DNA of 64,000 bases from Arthrobacter sp. MYb213 (GTDB taxonomy: Bacteria; Actinomycetota; Actinomycetes; Actinomycetales; Micrococcaceae): assembly GCF_002979915.1 (NCBI RefSeq), contig NZ_PCQA01000003.1:62001-126000 (forward strand), written 5' to 3'. The notes beneath the pieces are model-generated. The model was not told the DNA's origin and did no database searches. It worked only from the letters and a program-made list of their open reading frames with translations. Of the stretch, positions 47,220 to 56,929 are shown piece by piece (the first letter of the stretch is position 1; each line of letters begins with the position of its first letter). A program made the position numbers and the translations under genes.

Positions 47220-48383
47220 ATGGCTGAGAAAAAGCGTGGCTTAGGCAGGGGACTAGGTGCACTGATTTCCAGTTCGCCGACAGGCGCTGTACCTGAGACT
47301 GTCGAGGATGTTTCACGTGAAACATCCTCTCCCGAACCGCAGATAAGTAAGACTAAATCTGCACGTCCTGTGGATATGTTCTTTGAACCAGGACGAAAAT
47401 CTTCGTCTTCTGCGACTAAAGTTACCCCTGCAAAAAACGGTAAAAAGACTCGTGCGGCGATGCCAGGTTTAACTTCGTCTGTGGCTCCAAGAGAAACCGA
47501 ACCAGCTGTCGCGACGAAGGCGACTACTCCTAATATTGAGGAATCTTCTTCAGGTTTAGTTGAAGTTCCTGGCGCAAGTTTTGCAGAGCTCAATGTTAAC
47601 GATATTCATCCGAATCGTAAGCAGCCTAGAACTAACTTCGATCAGGAACAGCTGGATGAACTCATCCACTCGATCCGTGAAATTGGATTGCTTCAGCCGA
47701 TCGTTGTTCGGCCTTCGAGAGAAGAAAATGAGGCTCCATACGAACTGGTTATGGGTGAGCGTCGTTGGCGCGCTACTCAAGCCGCCGGCTTGTCTACGAT
47801 TCCAGCCATTATTCGCGACACTCAAGATAACGATCTTTTACGTGACGCACTGCTGGAGAATCTACATCGTTCGGAACTTAACCCGCTAGAAGAAGCGGCT
47901 GCATACCAGCAGTTACTCGAAGAGTTTAACTGCACACAAGAGGTTTTATCTGACCGTATCGGTCGTTCGCGGTCTCAGATTTCGAACACCATTCGGCTCA
48001 TGAAGCTACCAGCTTTGGTTCAGCGGCGAGTTGCGGCGGGAGTGCTCTCCGCGGGTCACGCGAGAGCTTTGCTAGGCCTGTCCAATGGGGAAGCCATAGA
48101 ACAGCTAGCTCAACGCATCGTTAATGAGGGCCTGTCGGTTCGCGCTACGGAAGAGGCTGTAGCGCTCAGTGGGGACAAGCCGGTCAAGAAGAATGCCAAA
48201 CCACGTGAAACTCAGCGGAATGAACGGCTGGATTTCCTAGCTACTTCTCTCGCGGATCGACTGGACACTAGTGTAAAGATCCAGTTGGGCTCACGAAAAG
48301 GTAAAGTCAGCATCGAATTTGCCTCGGTTGAGGACCTCAATAGAATCATGGAAGTTCTAGATCCGGACCTTAAAAAGTCTTAG
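47220..48383 (+). CDS. parB: Chromosome partitioning protein ParB
   Basis: 387 residues from ATG 47220, with AAGGAG 9 nt upstream; an in-frame GTG at 47184 is less likely. The N-terminus has ParA-interaction Arg-rich [12 protein letters not shown], then a linker. The ParB/CTP-binding fold contains LQPIVVRPS and [12 protein letters not shown], the helix-turn-helix [27 protein letters not shown] reads parS, and a C-terminal dimer domain follows. CTP-dependent sliding clamp. A parS sits inside this coding region, in the linker. Confidence 0.95.
   Translation: MAEKKRGLGRGLGALISSSPTGAVPETVEDVSRETSSPEPQISKTKSARPVDMFFEPGRKSSSSATKVTPAKNGKKTRAAMPGLTSSVAPRETEPAVATKATTPNIEESSSGLVEVPGASFAELNVNDIHPNRKQPRTNFDQEQLDELIHSIREIGLLQPIVVRPSREENEAPYELVMGERRWRATQAAGLSTIPAIIRDTQDNDLLRDALLENLHRSELNPLEEAAAYQQLLEEFNCTQEVLSDRIGRSRSQISNTIRLMKLPALVQRRVAAGVLSAGHARALLGLSNGEAIEQLAQRIVNEGLSVRATEEAVALSGDKPVKKNAKPRETQRNERLDFLATSLADRLDTSVKIQLGSRKGKVSIEFASVEDLNRIMEVLDPDLKKS
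47309..47324. other. parS site 2, inside the parB coding sequence
   Basis: Perfect TGTTTCACGTGAAACA within the codons for DVSRETS in the low-constraint ParB linker. Some actinobacteria keep a parS inside or beside parB. Confidence 0.95.
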
Positions 48384-48392
48384 GGTTCAGCT

Positions 48393-48436
48393 AATAATGA
48401 TGGTCATGTTTCACGTGAAACATGACCATCATTATT
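48393..48436. terminator. 44-bp perfect palindrome with a central parS, at the parB 3' end
   Basis: The two 22-nt arms are exactly complementary and the parS TGTTTCACGTGAAACA (48407-48422) is its centre. It starts 10 bp after the parB stop. As RNA it could form a long hairpin, but there is no unpaired loop of usual size and only a short T-run, so termination is inferred. As DNA the palindrome may also extrude. Confidence 0.7.
48407..48422. other. parS site 3, in the parB terminator palindrome
   Basis: Perfect TGTTTCACGTGAAACA, the core of the 44-bp palindrome. Confidence 0.95.
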
Positions 48437-49458
48437 TAATACGGAGCTAGACACCAGCAAAGACGACTGGAGCAAGTTCGAGACGGCACCAATTGCTCGA
48501 GGGCTTCCTAGAGTCTGATAACGAACAGGAAAGCTCATAGAAATGCCCCCAGGGGGACATTGAGGCCTTTCTAAGCGAGGGGGAGACCTTCACACCTTCT
48601 CTGGCTTCTCTGACAGCCTGTAGGCCCGCTGTAGCGCGATACGGCTGCTCTAATCCATAATGCATGAGTCGTGGGTGGAATGTACCTTGATCGGGCTATC
48701 CGCTGAGACCGGCTTCGGGTAGCTCTTACTGACAGATTTACCGTTTCAAGACTTTTCACTGAGGTTCTCTCGTGGAGTCTGTCGTGTGCCGATGTTTTTC
48801 TTTCTGTTCTAGTCTGAATAAACGTATGCCCCCTACAGAGTAAATGGATATAAGAAGATGCTAGTTGCAATGATATGAATGGGTGCACCAGAAACTGCGA
48901 CTTCTCTTAACTGCACTGTTTCTTGTCGTTGACGAAATCCTCAAACGCTTCAGAGCCAGTTGCTATGGCATACCAGAGCCGCCACAATTCTCGTTCAGGG
49001 GATCATTATGACGGACATGATGGTCGTAGTTTGGAAGCAAGAACTTTCCACGGCGATGTTTCCGCAATAAAGGCTCATGCACAAAAATTCAGTCGTATGG
49101 CGCATCTGCCGGCCTCACCGCACATTCAGGCCGAAAGTATTGCAACGGTATCGACATTGCTAACGTGTCCGGGCGCCAGCAGGCTAGTCCGGTAGATCGT
49201 ACTGCGTTCCGAGGATGACCTACCGCCTCTCATCCCATACTTTCGCGATTCAACGACAGCACTCAGAAGGCATCAGATCCCTGAACAACCGTGTCGAACC
49301 CCTTGAAATAACAGCGTCATGGGAAAAGATGCTTGGCACGGGATATCCTAACTGCCCTGGCATTCCATCTAGGCCGCGCCAGATTGCATCCTTGCCTTGG
49401 ACGATTGTCTATTTGGTGTCCGGCGACCATCTACTAATGGGACTGTGCGGCAGCCATT

Positions 49459-50083
49459 AATATTGTGGTTCAGAGCCACCCGCCAAAAACGGAATTATTG
49501 ACTTCGAGAGCCACACAATATTCTCGTTCAGCGCCACTCTGTATGAACTCCTAACACCACGCCAGAACTCACATGACGAAAGAACCGAGACATACTCACC
49601 GGCACGAATGCGTAGCTCTCATTGGACTTCCAATCTTTCTGTAGGAAGCTTTAACTCTATTCAGCGCGGTGAGAATATCTCAGGGTATTCAATGAAGAGA
49701 CGATGTAGAGATCAGCGTTCCCAGGCAGCAGCAAACAAACCGTGGAGCGTTGTACGAAGGTATCTGAGCTTGGAACCAGAGAGCTAGACGAATAGGTCTA
49801 TGCCAACACGAACCTGAAGCTTCGGCCAGCAGTCCAGCCGAAAAGACGCACGGGACAACATGAGGCACCTGCGGTTGCCGTCATATGCATGGACCTATTC
49901 GTCCACAACGCACGCTGAATGGACACCGATGGTAATAATATTCGAGCTGCGTGCGCGACTTCCGAAAAGGAAGAGCGGATTATCATCAAGATGAAATGTA
50001 TGTTCAAGACCGCTGACTACAAGGAAAGGTGACCCCTGGTTCTGAACGAGAATATTGGGTGGCTCTGAAACCTTCGAATATTC
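49459..50083. mobile_element. Degenerate insertion-element remnant, copy A
   Basis: About 625 bp. The left end has AATATTGTGGTTCAGAGCCACC and the right end GGGTGGCTCTGAAACC; these are near reverse complements. Sub-terminal CAATATTCTCGTTCAG on the left pairs with CTGAACGAGAATATTG on the right. Such double end-repeats occur in IS21-type elements, but no transposase frame remains, so a family is only suggested. It is broadly similar along its length to copy B by eye. Confidence 0.6.
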
Positions 50084-51149
50084 AGTGACGTGTGTTGCAG
50101 GGACATCGTTGGCGTCTTGGTTTCTGACAAAATCTCATCACGCGAATCCGTTCGTGATTGCGTGAACAGGCACCCTGAGGATATTGACCAGAATAATGAT
50201 GGCCTATTAAATGAGTATGGCCGATACTGAGGTTGTTGCCAAATGTCCTGTGGTTCCTGCGACGTCGGGTCGACGGACTAGAGTCTGTATGAGCTTTGGG
50301 CCGATGCCATCTTTTCAGTGCGATGTTCTGTACAGCCTTCCGAATGAATTCGACGCGAAGAACGAACAACTGTGATCTGGGCAGGCTCTTGTGCCGTGGA
50401 ACGACCGTAACAGATTGTAAGGTGGCTCCACCGGTGAGTATCAAGCGGTTCTGAGACTGGATATCGCTGTACTCAGCGAATGGCTCAAAATTGAAATATT
50501 GGTCGCTCTCAAAGAGGCAAATGATCAGAGTCCTTGAACATCGTAATGCAATAACCCGAACAATCGGACCAGCTTACCCGTTCGTGGCAGTGACGATATA
50601 ACTGACGGGTATGCTTCATATCGCTGTGAACCAGTTCTGCTCTGGAACCATCAGAGGACTAAACGCGTGAACATTCGGAGCAGGCATCCTCTCGCTTGAA
50701 GCGCTACCCCGGCAGGGTCCCTGCCCAGGGCTACCGAACATCATGCCCGGAAGACCCGAAGGATAAAACTGAGACTATTGGGTGACGCTCTATGCCGTAC
50801 CAGCTGGCTATTAATCCGCCGACTAATCACTACTAGCCTGGTGCAGTGTCAGCTCCATCTCTGTTCTTGTGATCAAGTAGTTGGGTGATGATTCCAAAGA
50901 GAAGGGGGACGATCCCCACTGATCATATGTTCAGCAAAGAACCACTGTGGATTTGCTCCTTTGTATTTTCTACTTGTTCGCTACTGGTCAACCCTCTGCG
51001 GGAATCAATGGAGAAAAGTGCAGGATGAAGGTTCACTGGGGGAGGAGTGTCATTCACATAATAAATCTTCCTTCGTGAACGGGAGCTGCTTAGCGCTACT
51101 AGTAGAGTCCCTGTCATTCTCGTGGCCCCATACCGACTGTGTTTGTCTC

Positions 51150-51165
51150 TGTTTCACGTGAAACA
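51150..51165. other. parS site 4
   Basis: Perfect TGTTTCACGTGAAACA in the gene-free region, between the two repeat copies. Confidence 0.95.
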
Positions 51166-51566
51166 TATCTTCGACGTAGTCTCAGTCCTTTTGTGGGTGG
51201 CGGGAAATCTGTTCAATTATGGATCAGATCAGTTCTACACGGAACATGGAATTAGCAGCAGAAAAGCTCGGAAATACTTAAATACGTACTACTCAATGTC
51301 TTGCCTAGCCTGTGGAGGTGTTTGGACGTCTCGGTACTTGGCAGCTGGATCCGTAGTTGATGTTGACTGAGGAGGAGGTTTACGTAAGGAACTACTAATC
51401 GTTGGTGAGAGCCCTTCAAAATCAAAAATCTTGAACGACGAGATTGGAACCTGTTTGGCCTTCATACAGACGGGAATAACAAAACCCTGTCCATTCATAC
51501 TTACCATTCCGCGTGTAATAACGTCTGGAAAGCTCTGTATGAATTTTTGACACTTTGGGAACCGTC

Positions 51567-52185
51567 AATATTGTGGCTCAGAGCCACCGGCCAGAAACGA
51601 CGTTACCGACACTGAGAGCCACTCAGTCTTCTCGTCCAGCGGCGCGTAGTATGAACTCCTCCCAGCATCCGAGAACTCACGTGACGAAAGAAGCGAGACG
51701 TTTCACCGGCACGAACGCGCAGCTCTCATTGGTCTTCACCCTCTGCCGGACGCTTCAATCCCATTCGGCGAGTTGAGAATATCTCCAAGTCTTCAATGAT
51801 GAGACAGCGTAGAGTCCAGCGTTCACAGACAACAAGCAAACCGTGGACAGCTGTACGGGGGTATCCGGGCTGGGATCCAAAATGCTAGACGTATAGGTCA
51901 AATCAAACAAGAACCTAAAGTTTCGGCCATCGGCCCGGCCGAAAAGATGCACTGGAAACCACGGCGCAGTTGCGGTGGCCGGCATATGCATAGACATAAT
52001 CGTCCGTAACGCGTCTTGGTTAGCCACCGATGGGAATACTATGCGTGCTGCGTGCGCAACTTCCATGAAGGAAGAGCAGATTATCATCAGGGTGAAATGC
52101 ATGTTCAGAGTCGTCGGCTGAAAAGGCAGCTGCCCCGTGGCGCTGAACGAGAATACTGGGTGGCTATGAAACCTTCGAATATTCA
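51567..52185. mobile_element. Degenerate insertion-element remnant, copy B
   Basis: About 619 bp with ends AATATTGTGGCTCAGAGCCACC on the left and GGGTGGCTATGAAACC on the right, plus sub-terminal GCTGAACGAGAATACTGG. The order of shared blocks matches copy A (for example GTATGAACTCC, GACGAAAGAA, ACCGGCACGAA and AGATTATCATCA). Both copies are open-frame free, so they may be internally deleted, non-autonomous elements that moved before decaying. Confidence 0.6.
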
Positions 52186-53848
52186 CTGAACAAGGGACCA
52201 CTCTGTTGGGGTACGACAATACTTGAATGTTGGAAATCAAGATTGTGAGTTCACAGAGTCTCAACCTCAGAGACTCAACGCCAGGGGGGATTGGCATGTG
52301 CTAATAGATAAGTGGTCATCGTGTTGAAGACTAACGACAGTACTAAGAACCAAAGGGAATACTACAGAACTGCGTCGGCATAATTTTCTGACGTTCCTGA
52401 GGTGAACGCTGAACAATTCTCCTGCGGCCTATTTACTCCCGAGATCAGTACGCCCGCCCAAAAGGTCACTGGTGAGCTCTGAGAAGCCGTGCAGTCGAAG
52501 ATACAGGGTAACCGGGCATTGGGTCTGTCTTCGGCTGGTGTTATGACTGCAGCACTGTATTAACGCGCGTAGAAGAGTCGATAGATTTGATAATCGCGAG
52601 CAGCATAGCTTGGAACCGTGTCAGGGCTGAAGCCGTCGAAGTTACCACAGGGGTGAAACTTACCCCTAGAAATAATCGGTACTCCGTCGCTTTCATCGAA
52701 GTGTCCTAGCGCAGCCAGTGAGACATCAAGGATTGGAACAGGATTGCAGCCTACCATTTGCCGTCAACGGTTCAGTCACTGTTCAACGACTTTGGTATTT
52801 GCATTTAGGCGCTGGTTTTCGCTCTCGATACAGATCTTTTGTGAGTGGTTGTGAGCATGTTGTGTCGGCGTGGCGATTGGGACCAGTCCGCAGGGGTCTA
52901 GGCCCAGACGTGAATACTGCGCGCACGATTGTGCTGTCCATCGATGCATTGCGAGGTTCCAAGTGTTCCACGAGCATTAGGTGGAGCTCGAAGATGGGCA
53001 GTAGCTCGCAACTGCTATCTCGATGTGTGCCATGTACCTGTGAAAGGGGAGTTGTATATGGTTCCCAAGAACGCTCCGCGTAGAGCCCAGCGAATATAAT
53101 CCGGTTTTCAGGTGGTGCCCTACGACGGTAATGTCATTGGCCCCCGACCAGGAAAATATCCAGGCTGTTCCCTAGATTTTCTTGGCTGTTGGTCACAGGT
53201 CAGCGCCCAAGGCATCATGGCCTGAACACGAAGAGCAGTTAGAGGGTGACCTTGAAATGATGGCACCTGACAGCTGCAGCGAGTTGAAATCTATTTTGGT
53301 GAAAACCTGGATCTTGCCATGTAGGTTTTGACTCCAATCCACTGGTCGAAACTGATTTCGCGGTTTTTTCTAATCTAGTCCGTCAGTGAATACAGCGTGG
53401 GTAATATTGGGGTGAAGCTTGAGGAAGATGCTCGTTGGTCGCGTAGGCACAACTGGATGTCTATAACCAGGAGAGTCACCGTAAAGATCTGCTCGCTATG
53501 TCCGACTACGAACTAGTTAAGTTGGTCTTGAGTTCGTATCCGAAGGCAGTGGACGGTCACTGAAAAGCCTGAGTCCAGCGTCGATTTAGGGCCAAAGGAT
53601 CGCTGATTAAGGAAAATGGGACTATGGAACCTGCAAGATATAGTCTTCCCAAAAGTCCACTGAGTCCTGTGCAGGCAAAAAGGTGCACACTTTCATTCAC
53701 CTAATTCCGCTTGATCGCACGTGTGGTTTACCGAAAGCCAACAGAGGAGTCTTGACCGCCAGCGAGAGAATGTTGAAACCTCCGAGCCTATGTCCGCCCA
53801 TATACCCGGAGCGTTGTTATGGACTGCTAGATGGTGGTACGCCGATAG

Positions 53849-53890
53849 CCTGAAGCCTGAAGCCTGAAGCCTGAAGCCTGAAACCTGAAG
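53849..53890 (+). repeat. 7-bp tandem repeat, six copies
   Basis: Six CCTGAAG units, the fifth being CCTGAAA, about 160 bp before parS site 5. Such slippage-prone tracts are uncommon in this type of genome. Confidence 0.9.
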
Positions 53891-54051
53891 GCCAATATTG
53901 ATTGGTCGTTATTGGCTGCTAGTCGCTCCCATGAATGCGAAGGTATTTCGGTTCTGCGACGATACTAGGAAAGCGTAATTGTTTAAAGATGCTGTAGCCG
54001 ATTTTTTGTTGCCCACTTCTTACTCTTGATACCGGTGGCACTTCGGGGGAC

Positions 54052-54067
54052 TGTTTCACGTGAAACA
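54052..54067. other. parS site 5
   Basis: Perfect TGTTTCACGTGAAACA in the gene-free region. Confidence 0.95.
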
Positions 54068-54130
54068 AACATCGGCCCGTTGGAGCGAGACGAAGCTTTA
54101 GTGCAAATTCGGTGCGGCTATCTCTTCCCA

Positions 54131-54146
54131 AGTTTCACGTGAAACA
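54131..54146. other. parS site 6 (one edge mismatch)
   Basis: AGTTTCACGTGAAACA, 79 bp from site 5 (start to start). The inner 14-mer GTTTCACGTGAAAC is intact, so ParB should bind. Confidence 0.9.
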
Positions 54147-55457
54147 TTCTGTGCGTATCTGATCGACGAAAAATTATCCTGGGTGAGTATCTGGAGCTAG
54201 AGAATCATCCAGTATTTCCGAGCAATGGCGCTGCCCTGTTATTCATTCACTACCGACATCCATGCAATTCGATTCAGCGATGGTCCGAATATTCTGACGT
54301 CCAATCTGCGGCAGGACAATCGCGGACACGTGGACTTTCATATTGTCCACAGAGTCCGTTTCGAGGAGTAAATTATGTCCGAGTTAGAACTGATAACCTC
54401 GCTGCAGACAGCTCCGCCCCCTGAGATATTTGGATCGTCCAGATGGGTTCGCCACAGCAGGGGCCGATTCCGGGACCAAGATGTGGAACCGTATTCGGGT
54501 GGTTAGCCATCACCAGCTCGTTGGGTCCGCTAATCGCGATAGTTTCACCAACAGGCGTTCATTTTCGGTGGGTACGCAACTAGTAGAGAGGCTAAGCTCC
54601 GACGCGCTTAAATCATCCTGTGAGCCGATTGTAGTGGCTACTTCAAATCCATAAACCGTGTTCTGACAATGGATCGAAGTTACCCTTGTGGACCCAAGAC
54701 TCCAGGCCTGTTTAGAAGTTGAGGCTTTGCCAAAGAGAACTGTCGGCTTCTATTCCTTAGAGCCGAACTTTGGGGAAGCCATCACTTCTGCATAAGAGTC
54801 GCGTCCATCAAGTAATGCGTTAAAGACAACTCTGGACGGGAACTACCGTTCCAATGCCGATCAATAGCGGATGGTTACGAGCCGAGCCTGACCGATTAAA
54901 CTACAGCTGAAACGCACCGGTGGGAGACAAGAGCGCTGCGACCAGAGTAGGCGAGGACTATTCTTCATGGCTTCACAATGTCCAGTGTCAGCGTGAAACA
55001 GCGACACCAGATTGCGGATTTTTAGGACCGTCTATATCTGACAGATTTGGTTTCGTTCGCAGCTATCTGTCGAAAGGGTAGTGAGGTATTCAGAACTGTG
55101 GACCGCCGGGTGCCTTATTGAGCGGACAATAAATTCTGGCGATTCCAGCGGGGGAGCAGACCGATGAGATTGCGTGAGATTCGGGAGTCTAAAAATTGCA
55201 TCTAGCTGCCGCCATCTTTGAGTTCGACGGAGGGGAGTAACCTGTTGGGTACCTTTGGCATGCTGTTGTGGGGATGTGATTCTAGGGGGATGACTTGGAC
55301 TACTCAGATTTGGCGATTTTTTGATGGGGGCAGGGGATGACTCTCGAAATGAGAGAATATAAGAGTAATGAAATCAAAATACTTTGTTACCTTCTCAAAA
55401 GTAACAAATATTGATTCCCTGAGGTCATGACCATCACCGTGACCATGTGTAGGGATG

Positions 55458-55495
55458 AAAATAGGCGTTGAACTCGAAAGTTCAACGCCTATTTT
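55458..55495 (-). terminator. Terminator after trxA
   Basis: 17-nt perfect arms (AAAATAGGCGTTGAACT and AGTTCAACGCCTATTTT) with loop CGAA, 15 bp past the trxA stop. Its T-run faces the minus strand as required. Confidence 0.92.
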
Positions 55496-55510
55496 GGAAC
55501 AGCTGAGGAT

Positions 55511-55834
55511 TTACAGGTATTCAGCAAAATCCTTCTCGATGACAGCCTTTGGCTTGGCACCGATTGAGGTAGCTACGTGCTCGCCACCCTTGAAAACGTA
55601 TACAGCAGGAATACTGGTGATTCCGTACTTAGCAGCAATGCTCTGGTTCTCGTCAACGTTGATCTTTACGACATCAACCTTTGCGGCATGCTCTTCAGCA
55701 ATCTGATCCAGGATCGGACCAAGCTGGCGGCAAGGACCGCACCACTCTGCCCAGAAGTCGACGATGACTGGTTTTTCGGCATCCAGAACTTCTGCCTGGA
55801 AGGTTGCTTCAGTTACTGCCTTAGCGTTACTCAT
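55511..55834 (-). CDS. trxA: Thioredoxin
   Basis: 107 residues with active site WCGPCRQ near residue 30 and the cis-proline loop GITSIPAVYVF. Cytoplasmic disulfide reductant, re-reduced by TrxB encoded 26 bp upstream in the same direction. The trxB-trxA pair near parB is standard for the lineage. Confidence 0.97.
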   Translation of the reverse strand: MSNAKAVTEATFQAEVLDAEKPVIVDFWAEWCGPCRQLGPILDQIAEEHAAKVDVVKINVDENQSIAAKYGITSIPAVYVFKGGEHVATSIGAKPKAVIEKDFAEYL

Positions 55835-55860
55835 GTGAGTGAACCCCTTTCTGAGAAATA

Positions 55861-56829
55861 TTAGTTACTGGCCTTGGCCGGAGTTTTGATGTTTGCCAAG
55901 TAGTGTTCGACATCCTGAGCCGCAGCGCAGCCGGAAGCCGCAGCGGTGATCGCCTGACGGTAGGTCGAATCGATGACATCGCCGGCGGCATAGACGCCAG
56001 GTAATGAGGTGCGGGAAGAGCGTCCGTCAACGGCAATGGTTCCTTCGGAAGTCAGCTCTAGCTGATCCTTGACGAGGTCCACGCGTGGATCGTTACCGAT
56101 AGCAACGAAGATACCGGTGACATCCAGTGTGGACTCTTCTCCGGAGTTACGGTTCTTGACTACTAGGCCACTGACCTTGTCTTCACCGTTGATGCCGATG
56201 ACCTCGGAGTCCCACACAAACTCGATTTTTTCGTGAGCGAGTGCTCGATCAGCCATGATCTTCGAGGCGCGCAGTTCGCTGCGACGGTGAACTACGATCA
56301 CCTTTGCGGCGAACTTGGTCAGGAACAAAGCTTCTTCCATGGCGGAGTCGCCACCGCCAATGACTGCAATGGTCTGGTCGCGGAAGAAGAAACCGTCGCA
56401 GGTTGCACACCATGAGACGCCGTGGCCCGAGAGACGCTTCTCATCGGGGAGCCCCAATTCGCGGTAGGCAGAGCCAGTAGAAACGATCACAGCGTGGGCG
56501 CGGTAGACAGTACCATCGGCCAGTGACAGGGTCTTGATCTCGCCGTCGAGCTGCATCTCGGTAACGTCATCGAAGAGTACCTCGGCGCCGAAACGCTCGG
56601 CCTGCTTCTGCATGTTGTCCATCAAGTCCGGGCCCATGATTCCTTCAGGGAAGCCCGGGAAGTTTTCAACGTCCGTGGTGTTCATTAGTTCGCCACCGGC
56701 AGTGACCGATCCGGCGATAACCAATGGATTCAGATTCGCACGCGCGGTGTAAATCGCTGCGGTATAACCAGACGGGCCGGAACCGACGATGATTACGTCG
56801 CGGATTTCGTCGTTCTGTGCTGAAGTCAC
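55861..56829 (-). CDS. trxB: Thioredoxin-disulfide reductase
   Basis: 322 residues from GTG 56829, with GAAAGGG upstream; an open extension to 57171 overlaps the upstream gene and has no family match. FAD motif IIVGSGPSGYTAAIY, redox-active CATCDGFF near residue 140 (CxxC), the NADPH motif VIGGGDSAMEEAL and the GVYAAGDVID end. NADPH-dependent reduction of TrxA. Confidence 0.96.
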   Translation of the reverse strand: MTSAQNDEIRDVIIVGSGPSGYTAAIYTARANLNPLVIAGSVTAGGELMNTTDVENFPGFPEGIMGPDLMDNMQKQAERFGAEVLFDDVTEMQLDGEIKTLSLADGTVYRAHAVIVSTGSAYRELGLPDEKRLSGHGVSWCATCDGFFFRDQTIAVIGGGDSAMEEALFLTKFAAKVIVVHRRSELRASKIMADRALAHEKIEFVWDSEVIGINGEDKVSGLVVKNRNSGEESTLDVTGIFVAIGNDPRVDLVKDQLELTSEGTIAVDGRSSRTSLPGVYAAGDVIDSTYRQAITAAASGCAAAQDVEHYLANIKTPAKASN

Positions 56830-56859
56830 GGGGATAGAACCCTTTCGTTCTAATAATGC

Positions 56860-56896
56860 GAGGTGGATAGTAAGGTCTAACCTCACTATCCACCTC
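56860..56896 (-). terminator. Terminator after the pseudokinase-like gene
   Basis: GAGGTGGATAGT (56860-56871) and ACTATCCACCTC (56885-56896) form a 12-bp stem, 34 bp past the minus-strand stop at 56930 and before trxB. Confidence 0.8.
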
Positions 56897-56929
56897 AACG
56901 CATTGCTATGGTAAAAAATTCCGCGTCTG

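Larger units (their letters stand above)
48437..55457. other. Gene-free region between parB and trxA carrying three parS sites and decayed repeats
   Basis: About 7 kb with frequent stops in all six frames; the longest open frames are under 185 codons, lack usual codon structure and start without clear ribosome sites. The base composition looks lower in GC than the flanking genes. I see two 620-bp related repeats (49459-50083 and 51567-52185), a 7-bp tandem repeat, parS sites at 51150, 54052 and 54131, and a short hairpin at 55383-55408. It looks like DNA in slow decay, perhaps ancient mobile elements. Confidence 0.75.

Noticed and set aside
51755-52297. 180-codon minus-strand ORF in the gene-free region
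   Set aside because: It lies in degenerate copy B, has no RBS or recognisable domain, and the corresponding frame in copy A is broken.
52718-53083. 121-codon plus-strand ORF in the gene-free region
   Set aside because: No clear ribosome site, protein-like composition or domain; treated as chance.
54375-54510. ATG with GAGGAG upstream in the gene-free region, about 43 codons
   Set aside because: The site is good but the frame is short and unlike any family; evidence too thin to call.
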